The notes under the pieces are model-generated. The model ran no database searches. It saw nothing but the letters and a program-made list of their open reading frames with translations, and was not told the origin of the DNA. A DNA stretch of 64,000 nt, taken from assembly GCF_907164915.1 (NCBI RefSeq), contig NC_061862.1, positions 86,724,846 to 86,788,845 on the forward strand, in the 5' to 3' direction. Each line of letters starts with the position of its first letter. Position 1 is the stretch's first letter. The translations under genes and the position numbers were made by a program. This document shows positions 1 to 10,542 of the stretch, one piece after another. The DNA is from Impatiens glandulifera. Lineage: Eukaryota > Streptophyta > Magnoliopsida > Ericales > Balsaminaceae.

Positions 1-1
1 A

Positions 2-1575
2 ATTATTGCTAGGTTCTTCAATGAATCTGGTCTTGATATCAGCCCGGCCAATTTATCTAGGGTCAAGAAGGTGATTGATTCTATTCTTGGCTCTGAGCAG
101 ATGGATAACAATATTATTATGCCTAGTTCCTCAATGCTGGAAGGAAGGTTCCTTCAGGATGAAGTGAAGCAAATGCATGAATATGTGAACAAGATCAGAG
201 ATTCATGGATGAACACAGGTTGTAGTATCTTGTTGGATGGGTGGTTTGATGAAAATGGGAGAAACCTTGTTAACATTCTAGTTGAATGTCCACAAGGTCC
301 AATTTATCTTCGTTCAGCTGATATTTCTGATGATAATGCCTTGGAGATCTGCCTTGACGAAGTTATTGCAGATATTGGGGTAGAGAACGTCATTCAGATC
401 ATAACATACACTGTGTCGCCTAATATGAAAGCTGTTGGCAAGAAATTGAAGGAGAAGTACCAAAACATTTTTTGGACAGTGAGTGCATCTCATTGTATAG
501 AACTCATGTTAGAAAAGATGCAAAGCATAGATATGATAAACAATGTCTTGATCAAGGCTAGAACCGTCACAAAGTTCATTGATGATTGTGCTGAAGTAGT
601 GGAGCTTATGAGGACTCATACTCGTGCTCACAACTTGGTTAAGTCCTCGAGACATAAGTTTGCTGGTTGTTTTCTGACTTTAGAGAATATTGTATCAGAA
701 GAGGAGAATTTGAAGAAAATGGTCACGTCCTCAAAGTGGATCACATCATCGTGGGCTTCTAGCACAGAGGGAAAAGAAGTGGCTGATCTGGTGGCTGATC
801 AATCTTTCTGGGAGGATGCAAGGATTGTCTCACGAGGTACCATCCCTCTGTTGCGCGTCTTGGATTTGATTAACGAAAATAATAAAATCATGGTTGCCAC
901 AATTTATGAAACAATGGATCAAGTTAAAGAAACGATAAAGGAGGAACTCAACGGACAAGAGTCTCAATATATGCAGTTGTGGAGTATTATAGACGAGATT
1001 TGGGACGACTATCTTCATTCCCCACTCCATGCTGCTGGTTATTTCTTGAACCCGATTCTTTTTTACTCCGCTGATTTCTTCAGTGATATAGAAGTTATTA
1101 GTGGTCTTATGTGTTGTCTAGTGAGAATGAAAACGTTTGAATCTTTCGAATATACAATCACTACACAGCTTGATGAATATCAAAAATCCAAGGGTAGTTT
1201 TGGAGAAGGAAGCTCATGTGACAGGCTAACAAATATTTTACCAGGTGGGTTATACTTATTTCAGCTAATAAAACTAATTAATATGGTCTTTTTTTTTTTT
1301 GTTAAAAAGTGTTTAATTTTTAACTTGCAGCTGAATGGTGGTCGACTTATGGAGGGCAATGCCCGGAGTTGCAGAAATTAGCTGTGCGGATTCTGAGCCA
1401 GACATGCAACGGTGCATCGAGATATCAATTGAGCAGGATATTCGTGGAGAAGATGCTCACAAGTGGAAAGAGTTGCGAAGAGCAGAAGCGACTGTCTGAC
1501 TTGACATTTGTGCTGTATAATATTCATCTACAAATTGGCATTTCAGGTATGGGTAGCAGCAATATTTTAAGGTAA
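2..1575 (+). CDS. hAT-transposase-derived DUF659 protein, copy 1 (5' end outside window)
   Basis: Joined exons 2-1244 and 1331-1575; intron 1245-1330 (86 bp) has GT...CAG ends and splits an Ala codon. The reading frame is open from the window edge, so the N-terminus lies upstream. The protein matches copy 3 nearly residue for residue: a DUF659 (RNase H-like, hAT-type) core including LLDGWFDENGR and SASHCIELMLEKM, then exon 2 with the hAT dimerisation block (EWWSTYGG, CPELQKLAVRILSQTC). Such proteins are known as transposase relatives that bind DNA through a BED finger; their cellular roles are mostly unknown. The stop after SSNILR makes the C-terminus about 20 residues shorter than copy 3. 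No frameshift is seen, so this copy could be expressed, but the missing 5' part prevents a verdict. The annotated frame begins with GTG at 71 only if one ignores the in-frame upstream codons; I do not take that as a start. Confidence 0.8.
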
Positions 1576-2230
1576 CATATATTTTAAGTTTGTTGAAACA
1601 GAATGTTAGGATGTAACATGAATGGACCTATATAACTGAATTGGGAAGATGAAGGATTTTTTTTATAATAATTAGTTGTTGTAACTTCTCTATGGGATAG
1701 AACTATATTTGAATTGAAGAGACAAAGGATTTTATTTAATAATTATGGGATGGACCTATTTCTTTCTAATTTAGTTTCTTACATATTTGGTTTAAGAAAG
1801 TTTTTATATCTTATGTATCGAGATTAATTGCTTGCATGACGAAGTTTGTGCACTTTAACGCATTTTAAGATATTCCATATTGAAATCGCCCACTTATTAT
1901 TTACCTGATACATATTGTTTGGTAAATTGGAAATGAAATATATATATGATTTTTGAAAACAATTTTTGCCTTTTAAAATTCTTAGAGCTATATTTTTAGT
2001 TAGTTATTCCTTAGAATATGATTTTTAGATTTTCCTTTCTGCTTTTCAGTTGGCCTTGAATGAGTTCATGCTGATTTTTTTTTTTTCATCTTGGGTACTT
2101 GTGTGCATATTTTTGCCTTTTCTTTATTTTGTGATTTTCTGACATTGACTCAACAATATCTATGATTCATGATATTTTGTTAAAAGAAAATGAAAGTTTT
2201 TTCACATCCAAATATAACTACTTTTTAGAA
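1576..2230. repeat. 3' flank of copy 1, duplicated after copy 2
   Basis: This non-coding stretch resembles 31509-32110 (shared AACATGGATGGACCTATATAA-like text, later the ATTTTTAGTTA and GATTTTCCT blocks). The similarity continues past the stop codon, so copies 1 and 2 arose by duplication of genomic DNA, not by retrotransposition. No gene is seen here. Confidence 0.6.
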
Positions 2231-3861
2231 AGAAAAAAAACAAAAATAAATGGAGAATATGAATGCAAAATTCAGGTCAAGTCAATTTGAAGAAAGAAAA
2301 GGACTTTCATACTTACAAAATTCTGAAGTTCAATTAAAGTGGTTAACTATACATAGGCATATGAGTAACTCTTTGGGTACCTTTTGCCTAAAGATACCCT
2401 TTCTCCACCTTGGGTGTTGAGGATGTAAATTTCTTTTTCTGAGTGTTGTAAATGGAAACATGAATAAACATCAGTAATTTTATGAGGGGATGAATGACAA
2501 ATTTAGGATTTTAGTAGAATGGTTTTGTCAAGTTTAGGTCTTTCCTATTTTTTATTTTGTCGTTTAAAGAATTTTCATTACAATATTTTCTTATATTTAT
2601 TTATTTAACATGTAATGAGATATCATTTTATTTTATATTTCTTTAATATATGTTTTAGCATGTCATCAAGCAATAACCCTAGTTTCCTTTTTTCAACTTT
2701 GTTCTTTTATTTTTCTTATTAAATTAAGATTTAAAGATATGAATCATACAACCCGACATGTTCTCTCTTTCCACAACTCTTCTTCACAGCGACAAAGCAA
2801 GACTGGGACACGATCCAAAAGGTTTGGCACGACGAAAGAGACATCTTTGAGAGGGCGACGGAGCTAAGTTCGACTTGATAACGCTGCATGGCGGAGTGAG
2901 CCTCAGAAAACTACGTTAAAGCAATAAAGAAAAACTGTTGGAGCTAATAAAGAGAATGTCTTCATCACACACCTGGTGGAGAATGGCGTCTACCTGCCAC
3001 AATGCTTTGACTATGACAATGTACAAAGAAAAATGTTAACATTATGACGAGGGTGACCGACGTACATGGATAGAAGCACTTGCGGTCCTGGGGATTGGAG
3101 TGCCTAAGAAAAAATGGAAAAAATAATATTAGTATATTTTTAGTTGTGTTTTGTATTTTAAATAAATATAATAAGTTTGTATTAATGAAGATTAACACCT
3201 TTATTGACATAGAAATTAAACCCTATTAGTGATCTAATTTTTTATTTTTTTATTTTGGGTGCCTGTGTGGGAGGGGCTAGTTGGCCTTACCCTAAGGCCT
3301 GCCTTGCATAGAAGGGAACGTGACCAAACAATGCGATTTTAGTATAACAGTCTCAAAACAGTCAAGATTACGCCTAGAATTGTGCATGTTAATTTGAGTA
3401 TGGAGAATTGAGGCTCAATCGTGCTTAATTTGAGCGGGGAGTCATCATTTCTGCTTCAAAATGAGTTCCCGATCTAATATCCAATGTTTTCTTCGCATAA
3501 TAACGGTCCACCTCTCAAACTCTTAATTTAATTTAATAAGAAGAAAAATAAAATAAGAAAGGTGAAAAAATTTAGGGTTATGGTTTGATATTGAAGTGTA
3601 AAAATATATATTAAATAAATTAAAGATATTAATAGGTAGTTTTAAATATAATCAAATATTATAACTAGTGTTTTTCAAACAGAACAAAAAATTAAGAAAA
3701 AATTAAACTTTACAAACTCTTTGATTAAAGTCTTAAATTTCTCATTTATCCATCACAACCCCCATATTCCTAACAGACAATGTGACACAAAAACATTCTC
3801 TTAAAAAATGTCAAATATTTTAGTATAAACATTTCAATAATATACATAGTATTTATACTTA

Positions 3862-3907
<46 letters not shown>

Positions 3908-4356
3908 TTTATAATTAATTTTGTAAATTATTTTTATAATTTATATTTAAATCATGAATTATTTGCAATAATTTTAACAATATTATTTGATATAATTTAC
4001 TAATTAATTTTTATATCTAACTCTCAATTTTAATTAAATGAGATTTTTTTTTTAAAATTATTCTATAAATATTTTTTAATTCAAAATTGAATAATATTTT
4101 TTTTAAATATCTTATTCAAATTATATTGGTTTAAATAAATTAATTATTTAATTTAAAACATATTTTAATTATACATATATTTAATAACTTATTTCTATTA
4201 ATCTTTAAATTGTTTTTTTTTAAGTGTTTTAGGCAGCTACAATTGGGTGGCATATCCATAAATTATTATAAATATATATTTTTTACACAAATATTATAAA
4301 ATTGAATTATTATTATTTTAATTAAAATAATAATTAATGTTATTGTTTAACAAAAA

Positions 4357-4390
<34 letters not shown>

Positions 4391-4439
4391 ACACTTAACT
4401 AAAATGACTATATTTGTAATAATTTATTTTAATTGTATC
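2231..4439. other. AT-rich intergenic DNA with one possible coding relic
   Basis: Mostly AT-rich. From about 2790 to 3110 composition is more gene-like. One plus frame reads DWDTIQKVWHDERDIFER then stops; another reads YDEGDRRTWIEALAVLGI near 3040-3100. I do not recognise the family, and stops break every frame, so this is at most a remnant. The rest holds only simple AT repeats. Confidence 0.3.
3866..3903. repeat. (AT)n microsatellite
   Basis: Perfect alternating AT/TA tract of about 38 bp. Similar tracts occur near 4367-4388, 5546-5563, 55294-55320, 55854-55890 and 56925-56952; several lie inside Helitron-type repeats. Confidence 0.9.
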
Positions 4440-4855
4440 TAAAAAAATTATAATAAATATAAGATTAGATGACTTCACATACTATTAAAAAATAGAATAA
4501 ATGAAAGAATAATATTGATACTATAAAATTTATTTAATGGTTCAGTATTTTTTTAATAGATATATTTTAATTAATATTTTGACTCTTAAGATAATAAATT
4601 GTTTATAAAGTTTTTTTTAGAGAATAAAGTAAAAGTTGAAATACTGATGTTCAAAAGAGAAAACACATAAACATATTTTGCTAAAATATTATTTTTATCT
4701 ATTTAAGATAAAATGATAATTTACGTTAAAAAAATGGGAAAATTAAATTAAATTAGTAAAACGAAAAAATTAAAATTTTGAATAAAATGACCATATTTGT
4801 AATAATTTATTTCATTTGTATCTAAAAAAAAGTTTTTAGAAAAAAATTACATTAA
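4440..4855. repeat. Direct repeat holding the empty site of the adjacent Helitron
   Basis: Bases 4400-4512 and the flanks of the Helitron (4770-4855 joined to 6220-6290) are two copies of one AT-rich repeat: both contain ATGAC(T/C)ATATTTGTAATAA, then (A)nATTA, then (A/G)GATTA(G/A)ATGAC. At 4457/4458 the repeat is uninterrupted; the other copy is split there by the Helitron. Confidence 0.7.
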
Positions 4856-5334
4856 ACTAGCATGTATCCCGTGCATTTGCACGGATAATAATATAAAAAA
4901 CCGTGAAAAAATATTACAGTAAAAATGTGATAACATTTTTAATTTTATTTTTAACCATTTTAAGTTTATGGGCGGGTCAACCCACAATCCGACTCAAGTA
5001 TCCATTTACTCTCACATTTCAGAACGATCTCTAAAACAATTGATACAGTTTGATTCCTCAACTCATTTAGCTTGACCTTTAGAGTCCACTTCTTCCCCAT
5101 ACTACGAGTGAAAGGAAAAATGTAAAGATTACCATTAAAGTAGCATATACGAGACTTACTATATCCATATGAATTATGTCATCTATCTCTATAAATATGA
5201 CGGAATTCTTCCATTATTGCTCACCAATAATAGTGAAATTTATACTGCGGAGTCAAAAGAGAATTATGACTAATTAAAAACTATTGATGAACCACCGCGT
5301 TTATCAAATTTAGTATTGAATTTAAAATATAAAT

Positions 5335-5400
5335 TGTTATTAGCCTAGTTGGTTAAAGGGTTGACTTGTTTTGTTAGGTTGCAAGTTCAAACCATACCTA
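5335..5400 (+). repeat. tRNA-like A/B-box segment in Helitron unit
   Basis: TTAGCCTAGTTGGTTAAAG resembles a Pol III A box, and GCAAGTTCAAACC about 30 bases on resembles a B box. The segment recurs in this element near 5645 and 5995 (the last has the better AGTTCGAACC), and on the other strand near 24720-24790, 55080-55140, 55410-55470 and 55720-55770. No tRNA acceptor stem can be drawn, so it is a tRNA-derived piece and not a tRNA gene. Confidence 0.5.
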
Positions 5401-5744
5401 TAACATTTTTATTTTTAACCGGTTGAAGTTTATGGGCGGGTCAACCCACAATCCGACCCAAGTATCCATTTACTCTCACATATATATCCAAATTAACCAC
5501 AGCTCTCGACCCGACACTCCAGACACTTTAAAAATTAAGCATCATTATATATATATATATATATTAGTTAATTAAAAAGTTGAACTTATATTGTTAAAAT
5601 GTCTCGCGTTCATCAAATTTGGTGTTGAATTTAAAATATAAAATGTTATTAGCCTAGTTGGTTAAAAGTTGTACTTGTTTTTGTTAGATTGTAAGTTGGA
5701 ACCATACCTATAGCATTTTTAATTTTATTTTTAACCGTTTTAAG

Positions 5745-5771
5745 TTTTTTTTTTTTTTTTTTTGAGAACGT
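5745..5771 (-). mobile_element. Extremely 5'-truncated SINE insertion
   Basis: A run of 19 T followed by GAGAACGT, flanked by the 10 bp direct repeat CCGTTTTAAG (5735-5744 and 5772-5781). Read on the minus strand this is CGTTCTC plus poly-A, the same 3' end as the full SINE at 50834-51025 (GCGTTCTC then A-tail). The other tandem units of this Helitron lack the insert. Confidence 0.65.
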
Positions 5772-6328
5772 CCGTTTTAAGTTTATGGGTGAGTCAACCC
5801 ACAATCCGACCCAAGTATCTATTTACTCTCACATATATATCCAAATTAACCACAGTTCTCGACCCGGCAATCCGGACACTTTAAAAATTAAGAATAATTA
5901 TATATATAAATCAGTTAGTTAAAAAGTTGAACTTATATTGTTAAAATGTCCCGCGTTCATCAAATTTGGTGTTGAATTTAAAATATAAAGTGTTATTAGC
6001 CTAGTTGGTTAAAGGGTTGTACTTATTTCGTTAGGTTGCAAGTTCGAACCATACCTATAGCATTTTTAATTTTATTTTTAACCGTTTGAAGTTTATGGGC
6101 GGGTCAACCCACAATCCGACCCAAGTATCCATTACTCTGACATATATATCCAATTTAACCACAACTCTCGACCCGGCAATTCAGACATTTTAAAATTTAG
6201 GCATCATTATATATATAGATATGAGATTAAATGACTCCACACAATATTAAAAAAATGGAATAAATGAAAGAACAATATTAAAAAAAATTCAAACCTATAT
6301 ATTTAATATATATAGTGTATCTAACAAT

Positions 6329-6784
6329 TATGGATGACAATTTGAAACCGCCCCGTGAAAATCGAACCGAATTGCCCCATTTGGGACGGTTTTTCCTCGA
6401 AACCGAACGGGGATGGGGCGGGGATGGTATTTGTGTCCTCCGCCCCGAACCCGCCATGATCTCACCCCGTTTTTTCCCCGAACTTTATAAATATAATTAA
6501 ATATATTAAATCACTAATATATTTATTTATTCACTATATTTTATAAGAGTTGTAAGTTTATTTCTTTATAAAAATATAAAATTTCAATATATATTATATT
6601 TAAAAAATCGTTTATATAATTTTATTATTTTTTAATTTTTTTTATTAACGGTGCCCCGCGGAGATTCCCCGAAATCGAATAAAACCTAACGGGGCGGGGA
6701 TGGTATTAAAAAAATCTCCGAAACAAAAACGGTGCGGGAATGGTAAATGCATTCTCCGCCCGAACCGCCCCATTGTCATCCCTA
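6329..6784. mobile_element. hAT-type MITE, GC-striped family, copy a
   Basis: Flanked by the perfect 8 bp duplication CTAACAAT (6321-6328, 6785-6792). Termini are TATGGATGACAAT and ATTGTCATCCCTA, inverted repeats with one mismatch. Both ends are rich in CCGCCCC/GGGGCGG words and the middle is AT-rich. The family matches 7494-7976. The 61-codon plus-strand frame at 6315-6500 is an artefact of this element. Confidence 0.85.
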
Positions 6785-6792
6785 CTAACAAT

Positions 6793-7074
6793 TATGATAC
6801 TATAAAATTAATGTCAAACACAATATAATGGTAAAATTTATGTAAGAAAATTAAAATGATTATTAATTTTTTATAATTCACGTGTAAAGATGTAAATAAA
6901 AAAATGGAACTTAAATGTGTTAAATTTTTATATAATCAAATTTAATTAAGATAAATTTATGTTTATTGTATTTAATAAAATATTTTTAATCTATGGAATA
7001 TAGCAATCATTAATATATTATATAGTGTGATTCATTTTGTTTTTTATAATTTTTTTTTTATAATTTTATGTCTT
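6793..7074. other. AT-rich spacer left of copia element
   Basis: No gene, repeat boundary or LTR is seen. The copia homology begins abruptly near 7075. Confidence 0.5.
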
Positions 7075-7077
7075 AAC

Positions 7078-8795
7078 AGATCGAGGTGGAAAGTTTACAT
7101 CTAATGAATTTGGAAAATTTTGTAAATCCCACGGCATCAATCATCAATTAACAACATCATTCACACCACAATAGAAACGACGCCGCAAAGAGAAAAAACT
7201 GGACAATCATTAACCCAGTTCGATCTATGCTCAAAGACAAACAAGTTCCTAAGATGTTCTGATCTGAGGCTACCAGCTGGAGTGTGCATGTTCAAAACCG
7301 ATCTCCAACAGCGGCGGTAGAGGGAATGACTCCTGAAGAAGCTTGGAGCAGTACAAAACCAGTGGTGGAATACTTTCGCGTGTTCGGGTGCATAGGGTAT
7401 GTGCATATACCAGATCAAAAGAGAAGTAAATTGGATGATAAAACAAGAAATGTGTTTTTCTAGGGGTCAGTGATGAATCAAAGGCATGGAGGCTAAGGAT
7501 GACAATTTGAAACCGCCCCATGAAAACCGAACCGAATTGCCCCGTTTGGGACGGTTTTCCCCCGAAACCGAACGAGAATGGGACGGGGATGGTATTTGTG
7601 TCCCCCGCCCCGATTTAACCTCGTTTTCACCCCGATTCTGCCCCGAATACCATAGACATAATTAAATATATTAAATCACCAATATATTTATTTATTTACT
7701 ATATTTTATAAGAGTATTAAAAATATTTCTTTATAATAATATAAAATTTTAATATATTATAATATATATTATATTAAAAAATTCGTTTATATAATTTTAT
7801 TGTATAATTTTTATTTTTATTTTTAAATAAAAATTATTAACGGTGCCCCGCGGGATTCCATAAAACCAAAAAAAACCGAACGGGGCGGGAATGCTATTAA
7901 AAAAATCCCCGAAATTAAAACGGGGCGGAGATGGTAATTGCATTCCCCGCACTGAACCGCCCCATTGCCATCCCTAATGGAGGCTATATGATTCAAAGAT
8001 AAAGAAAATTGTAATAAGCAAAGATGTTGTGTTCGATGAAAGTAAAGGTTGGGATTGGGATCAAACAGATGCAGAAAGAAAAAATCTTGAATGTGTAGAC
8101 GAAGAAGGAGAGAACGCAAAAGGAGGAGATGATGTGACAATTGTTACAAGTCCCATGATGACAAGTGGAGATTCGTTTGCGTCGAGTGCCTCAGGTGGTA
8201 GCTCGACTCCACCAAGTCTAGTTTTGAGTCCAAGTTCGACGTCTCTTCCAAGCTCAAGCAATAATTCACCAAGAGCATCTGAAAGTGAAGCAACTATAGG
8301 GACACGTCCACGCAGAACACCAAGAACACCAAAATAATTGGTTGATTATGTTGTAGGTGATGGAGAAGATGAGGACTTTTTGTCATGTTGTTGATGATGA
8401 TGTTAGAAAGTGATCCGGTTCAATATGATGAGGCAACGAAATACAATATTTGGAGAGAAGCTATGGAACGTGAAATCAAATCAATGGTGAGGAACAACAC
8501 CTGAGAGATAACCACTCTACCTAGAGTCATCACACCAATTGGAGTGAAATGAGTTTATAAAACCAAGTTGAATGAAGATGGTGAAGTCGATAAACACAAG
8601 GCAAGGTTGGTAACAAAAGATTATGCTCAATGCTACGGCATAGACTATACCGAAGTCTTCGCTCTAGTTGCAAGGCTCGACATAATTCGAACCATATTTG
8701 ATGTTGTAGCACAATCGAATTGGGAGATTTTTTAGTTGGATGTCAATAGTGCGTTTTTACATTGAGATTTGAAGGAGGATGTGTATGTGAGACGG
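7078..8795 (+). pseudogene. copia pol fragment: integrase to start of reverse transcriptase
   Basis: The frame begins within the integrase core (TDRGGKFTSNEFGKFC, then HGINHQLTTSFTPQ) with a stop where an Asn codon of the usual QQNG motif is expected. It goes on with AVEGMTPEEAW and FRVFGCIGYVHIP, then is split by the MITE. After 7977 comes VISKDVVFDESKGWDWD and a Ser/Pro-rich linker (the longest open piece is 8029-8337), then the RT N-terminal part: EAMEREIKSM, KARLVTKDYAQ, IDYTEVFALVARLD and LDVNSAFLH. At least six in-frame stops are visible. The RT is broken at 8795 by an LTR element. Not functional. Confidence 0.85.
7494..7976. mobile_element. hAT-type MITE, GC-striped family, copy b
   Basis: Flanked by the perfect 8 bp duplication ATGGAGGC (7486-7493 and 7977-7984), termini TAAGGATGACAAT and ATTGCCATCCCTA. 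Body closely similar to 6329-6784. It interrupts the copia codons for SKAWRLYDSK, which gives an independent check on its borders. Confidence 0.9.
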
Positions 8796-9231
8796 TGTTA
8801 CGACTTGTTTCGTAAGGTGTGTTTATGGGTTCTTGATCTCTAGGACCGGTGGAAATTCTATAATTAAAGGGCATCGGAAGGTTTTTAATAGAGAATTTGG
8901 GATGAGGGGATAGAAGAACCAATGGTGAGAAGAGAAATATTGTTGGTCTATACCAAACAGTCCATAATAAATAATAATAGAAAAATGGGGGCGAAGTTCA
9001 TATCTTCATTATTTCATTCATGGGTCCTTAGGGAAGAAAGATCAGCCTTATATAGGTGATGTCTTGCCCCATAATATTCGGTTACAACAACTACTAGAAA
9101 ATAACAGAATTCGATTTGTAAAATAGAAAAGGAAAGCAAAACAAAATATTAAAACAATAAATAGAAATCTGGCCTATATGCACAATAGGACCGAGAAAGG
9201 GTGCCGAGAAAAGTTGCTGGAGACCCTAACA
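8796..9231 (-). repeat. LTR (3' LTR in element orientation)
   Basis: On the plus strand it begins TGTTACGACTTG and ends GACCCTAACA. It is about 436 bp and highly similar to 10543-11042 except for short insertions in the other LTR. A minus-strand TATA-like CCTATATAAGG lies at 9047-9057. Confidence 0.85.
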
Positions 9232-9414
9232 TTATCTCCCCCTTCAAAATTTGTCGCCCTCGATGAAAAAGACCGTGGTCTGCCGAGCCTCTAATGCGCA
9301 TGCCCAAAATTTCAAAGAATTCGGTCAGACTTCCGTAAGTCCAGCAAGTGTCGGAGTCTAGGACCGCATTTCTTAAAAGCCTTCGGTCTTTCTGCTCCAC
9401 AATCAGTCCTTCCT

Positions 9415-9732
9415 TCAGCCCAACATGCCAGGTGCAGCAAAAGGGCCATTTTTCTTCCGGGCATACTCTAAAATGTCTTCAAACAACCAAGCCCGGTCTT
9501 TTATCCAAACCAGCAACACATGTGCAACAACATAGCCATGTCTTTTAGTAACCTTCCTGGCTGATGGTCGGTTGTTGGGTTGTTGGTTGACCCCTTTGAT
9601 TATGTGCTGTAAATTTTCAGGAGTGTCTTCCAAAATAAGTGAAACAATTTGGCATTCGTTCTTACTTTTTATTTGTACCGTGGCAACAACATTATAATTT
9701 TCCAAGGTCTTGTCCAGCTGGTCGTCTTGCAT
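9415..9732 (-). CDS. Unassigned frame downstream of gag
   Basis: A 105-codon minus-strand frame between the gag piece and the 3' LTR of the gag-only element. I do not recognise it. It may be a remnant of the gag-pol tail or chance; it has no visible nucleic-acid-binding or protease motif. Confidence 0.25.
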   Translation of the reverse strand: MQDDQLDKTLENYNVVATVQIKSKNECQIVSLILEDTPENLQHIIKGVNQQPNNRPSARKVTKRHGYVVAHVLLVWIKDRAWLFEDILEYARKKNGPFAAPGMLG

Positions 9733-9897
9733 TATGTTGACCTACGCCCGATGCATATTCTTCAAGACCGTGGTTGTGTCTTGCTTCTCATAAGAAATGG
9801 TCAATGCTTGCAAAGAAATGACATGTTCACTTCCCGCCTCAAGCAGCAAAGGTGGATCATCTAAAATAGGTTCTTGAGTAGGTTCTTGAATGGGTTC

Positions 9898-10368
9898 TTA
9901 GTGATTACCCGAGTCCATGAATAATCTGGATTTGGTGCTTGGCCAGACCGTGCTAACAATTGATGGCTTGGGCAGCAGCGGCGATTCAACGCTGTACAAG
10001 GGTCTGCGACCGAATCGCAGCAAGAGATCTTTCTTGAATACATGCCACGTCAAGGCTTCCATATGGTTGCGATTCTGCAAATATGAGTCATGCCACGTTC
10101 TTGCCCCTTTTGAAAAGTAAGTGCGGACAATGTCTAGTTTTGTGGCATCATTCGTCTTTCCCACCTTAAAGACTTGCTCGGCAAATATGAGCCAGCCCTC
10201 CAAATTAGTCCCATCAAATTTAGGAATATTAACATTTGTGAGTCGGGTTAGAGGAAGGTAGCAAGAAGCATTAACATAGGGTCGGGTGTAGGGATCTTGG
10301 CCATTTCCAGAAGCACCTGTTTCAATGGCTGTCAAACTTTTTCCAGCAGCATTGAACCTTCTGTCCAT
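9898..10368 (-). CDS. Retrotransposon gag-like protein (156 aa)
   Basis: Starts with ATG about 160 bases after the primer-binding site, as expected for gag. The core, IPKFDGTNLEGWLIFAEQVF followed further on by ARTWHDSY, fits the retrotransposon gag domain of plant Ty3 elements, which forms the particle shell. The C-terminal half continues without a zinc knuckle and stops after SGNH. It may supply Gag or be a decayed copy; it lies within the gag-only LTR element that disrupts the copia RT. Confidence 0.65.
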   Translation of the reverse strand: MDRRFNAAGKSLTAIETGASGNGQDPYTRPYVNASCYLPLTRLTNVNIPKFDGTNLEGWLIFAEQVFKVGKTNDATKLDIVRTYFSKGARTWHDSYLQNRNHMEALTWHVFKKDLLLRFGRRPLYSVESPLLPKPSIVSTVWPSTKSRLFMDSGNH

Positions 10369-10526
10369 ATTTTTCTAAAAGGCATTGTGCAAAGCAGCTT
10401 ATTCGGTCATGTGTTGTTGCAGGGAAGCTTGCATGGAGGTATATTATTGGGACAGGCCTTCGAGTAGGGTCTTAAGAGCATCCGTCTTTGTTTGCTACTG
10501 GGTTTCTTTCATTTGAGGATCGTCTT

Positions 10527-10540
10527 GCTCTGATACCAAG
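10527..10540 (-). promoter_or_regulatory. Primer-binding site, initiator tRNA-Met
   Basis: Minus-strand CTTGGTATCAGAGC, two bases from the right LTR, is complementary to the 3' end of initiator tRNA-Met. It fixes the element's orientation. Confidence 0.85.
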
Positions 10541-10542
10541 AA

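Larger units (their letters stand above)
4856..6219 (-). mobile_element. Non-autonomous Helitron with internal tandem units
   Basis: Read on the minus strand, the element starts at 6219 with TCTATATATATAATGATGC and ends at 4856 with CTAGT. A hairpin, CCGTGCA-AA-TGCACGG, stands 8 bases before CTAGT. These are the Helitron hallmarks: 5' TC, 3' CTRRT, subterminal hairpin, insertion between A and T without target duplication. The host bases are A (complement of 6220) and T (complement of 4855). The interior is three to four tandem copies of a 300-350 bp unit with a conserved GGGTTGACCCGCCCATAAA block. No Rep/helicase is present, so it depends on another element. Length is 1364 bp. Confidence 0.8.

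Noticed and set aside
2965..3210. 81-codon minus-strand frame
   Set aside because: Ile/Phe/Leu-rich with no motif; it ends in an AT tract.
5335..5400. tRNA gene
   Set aside because: A- and B-box words are present but no acceptor stem or full cloverleaf; the segment is part of a repeat.
6315..6500. 61-codon plus-strand frame
   Set aside because: It lies within the hAT MITE 6329-6784; the GC-striped terminal repeat creates a chance frame.
8061..8261. Minus-strand frames over 7823-8261
   Set aside because: They mirror the copia linker and the MITE; the plus strand has the recognisable protein.
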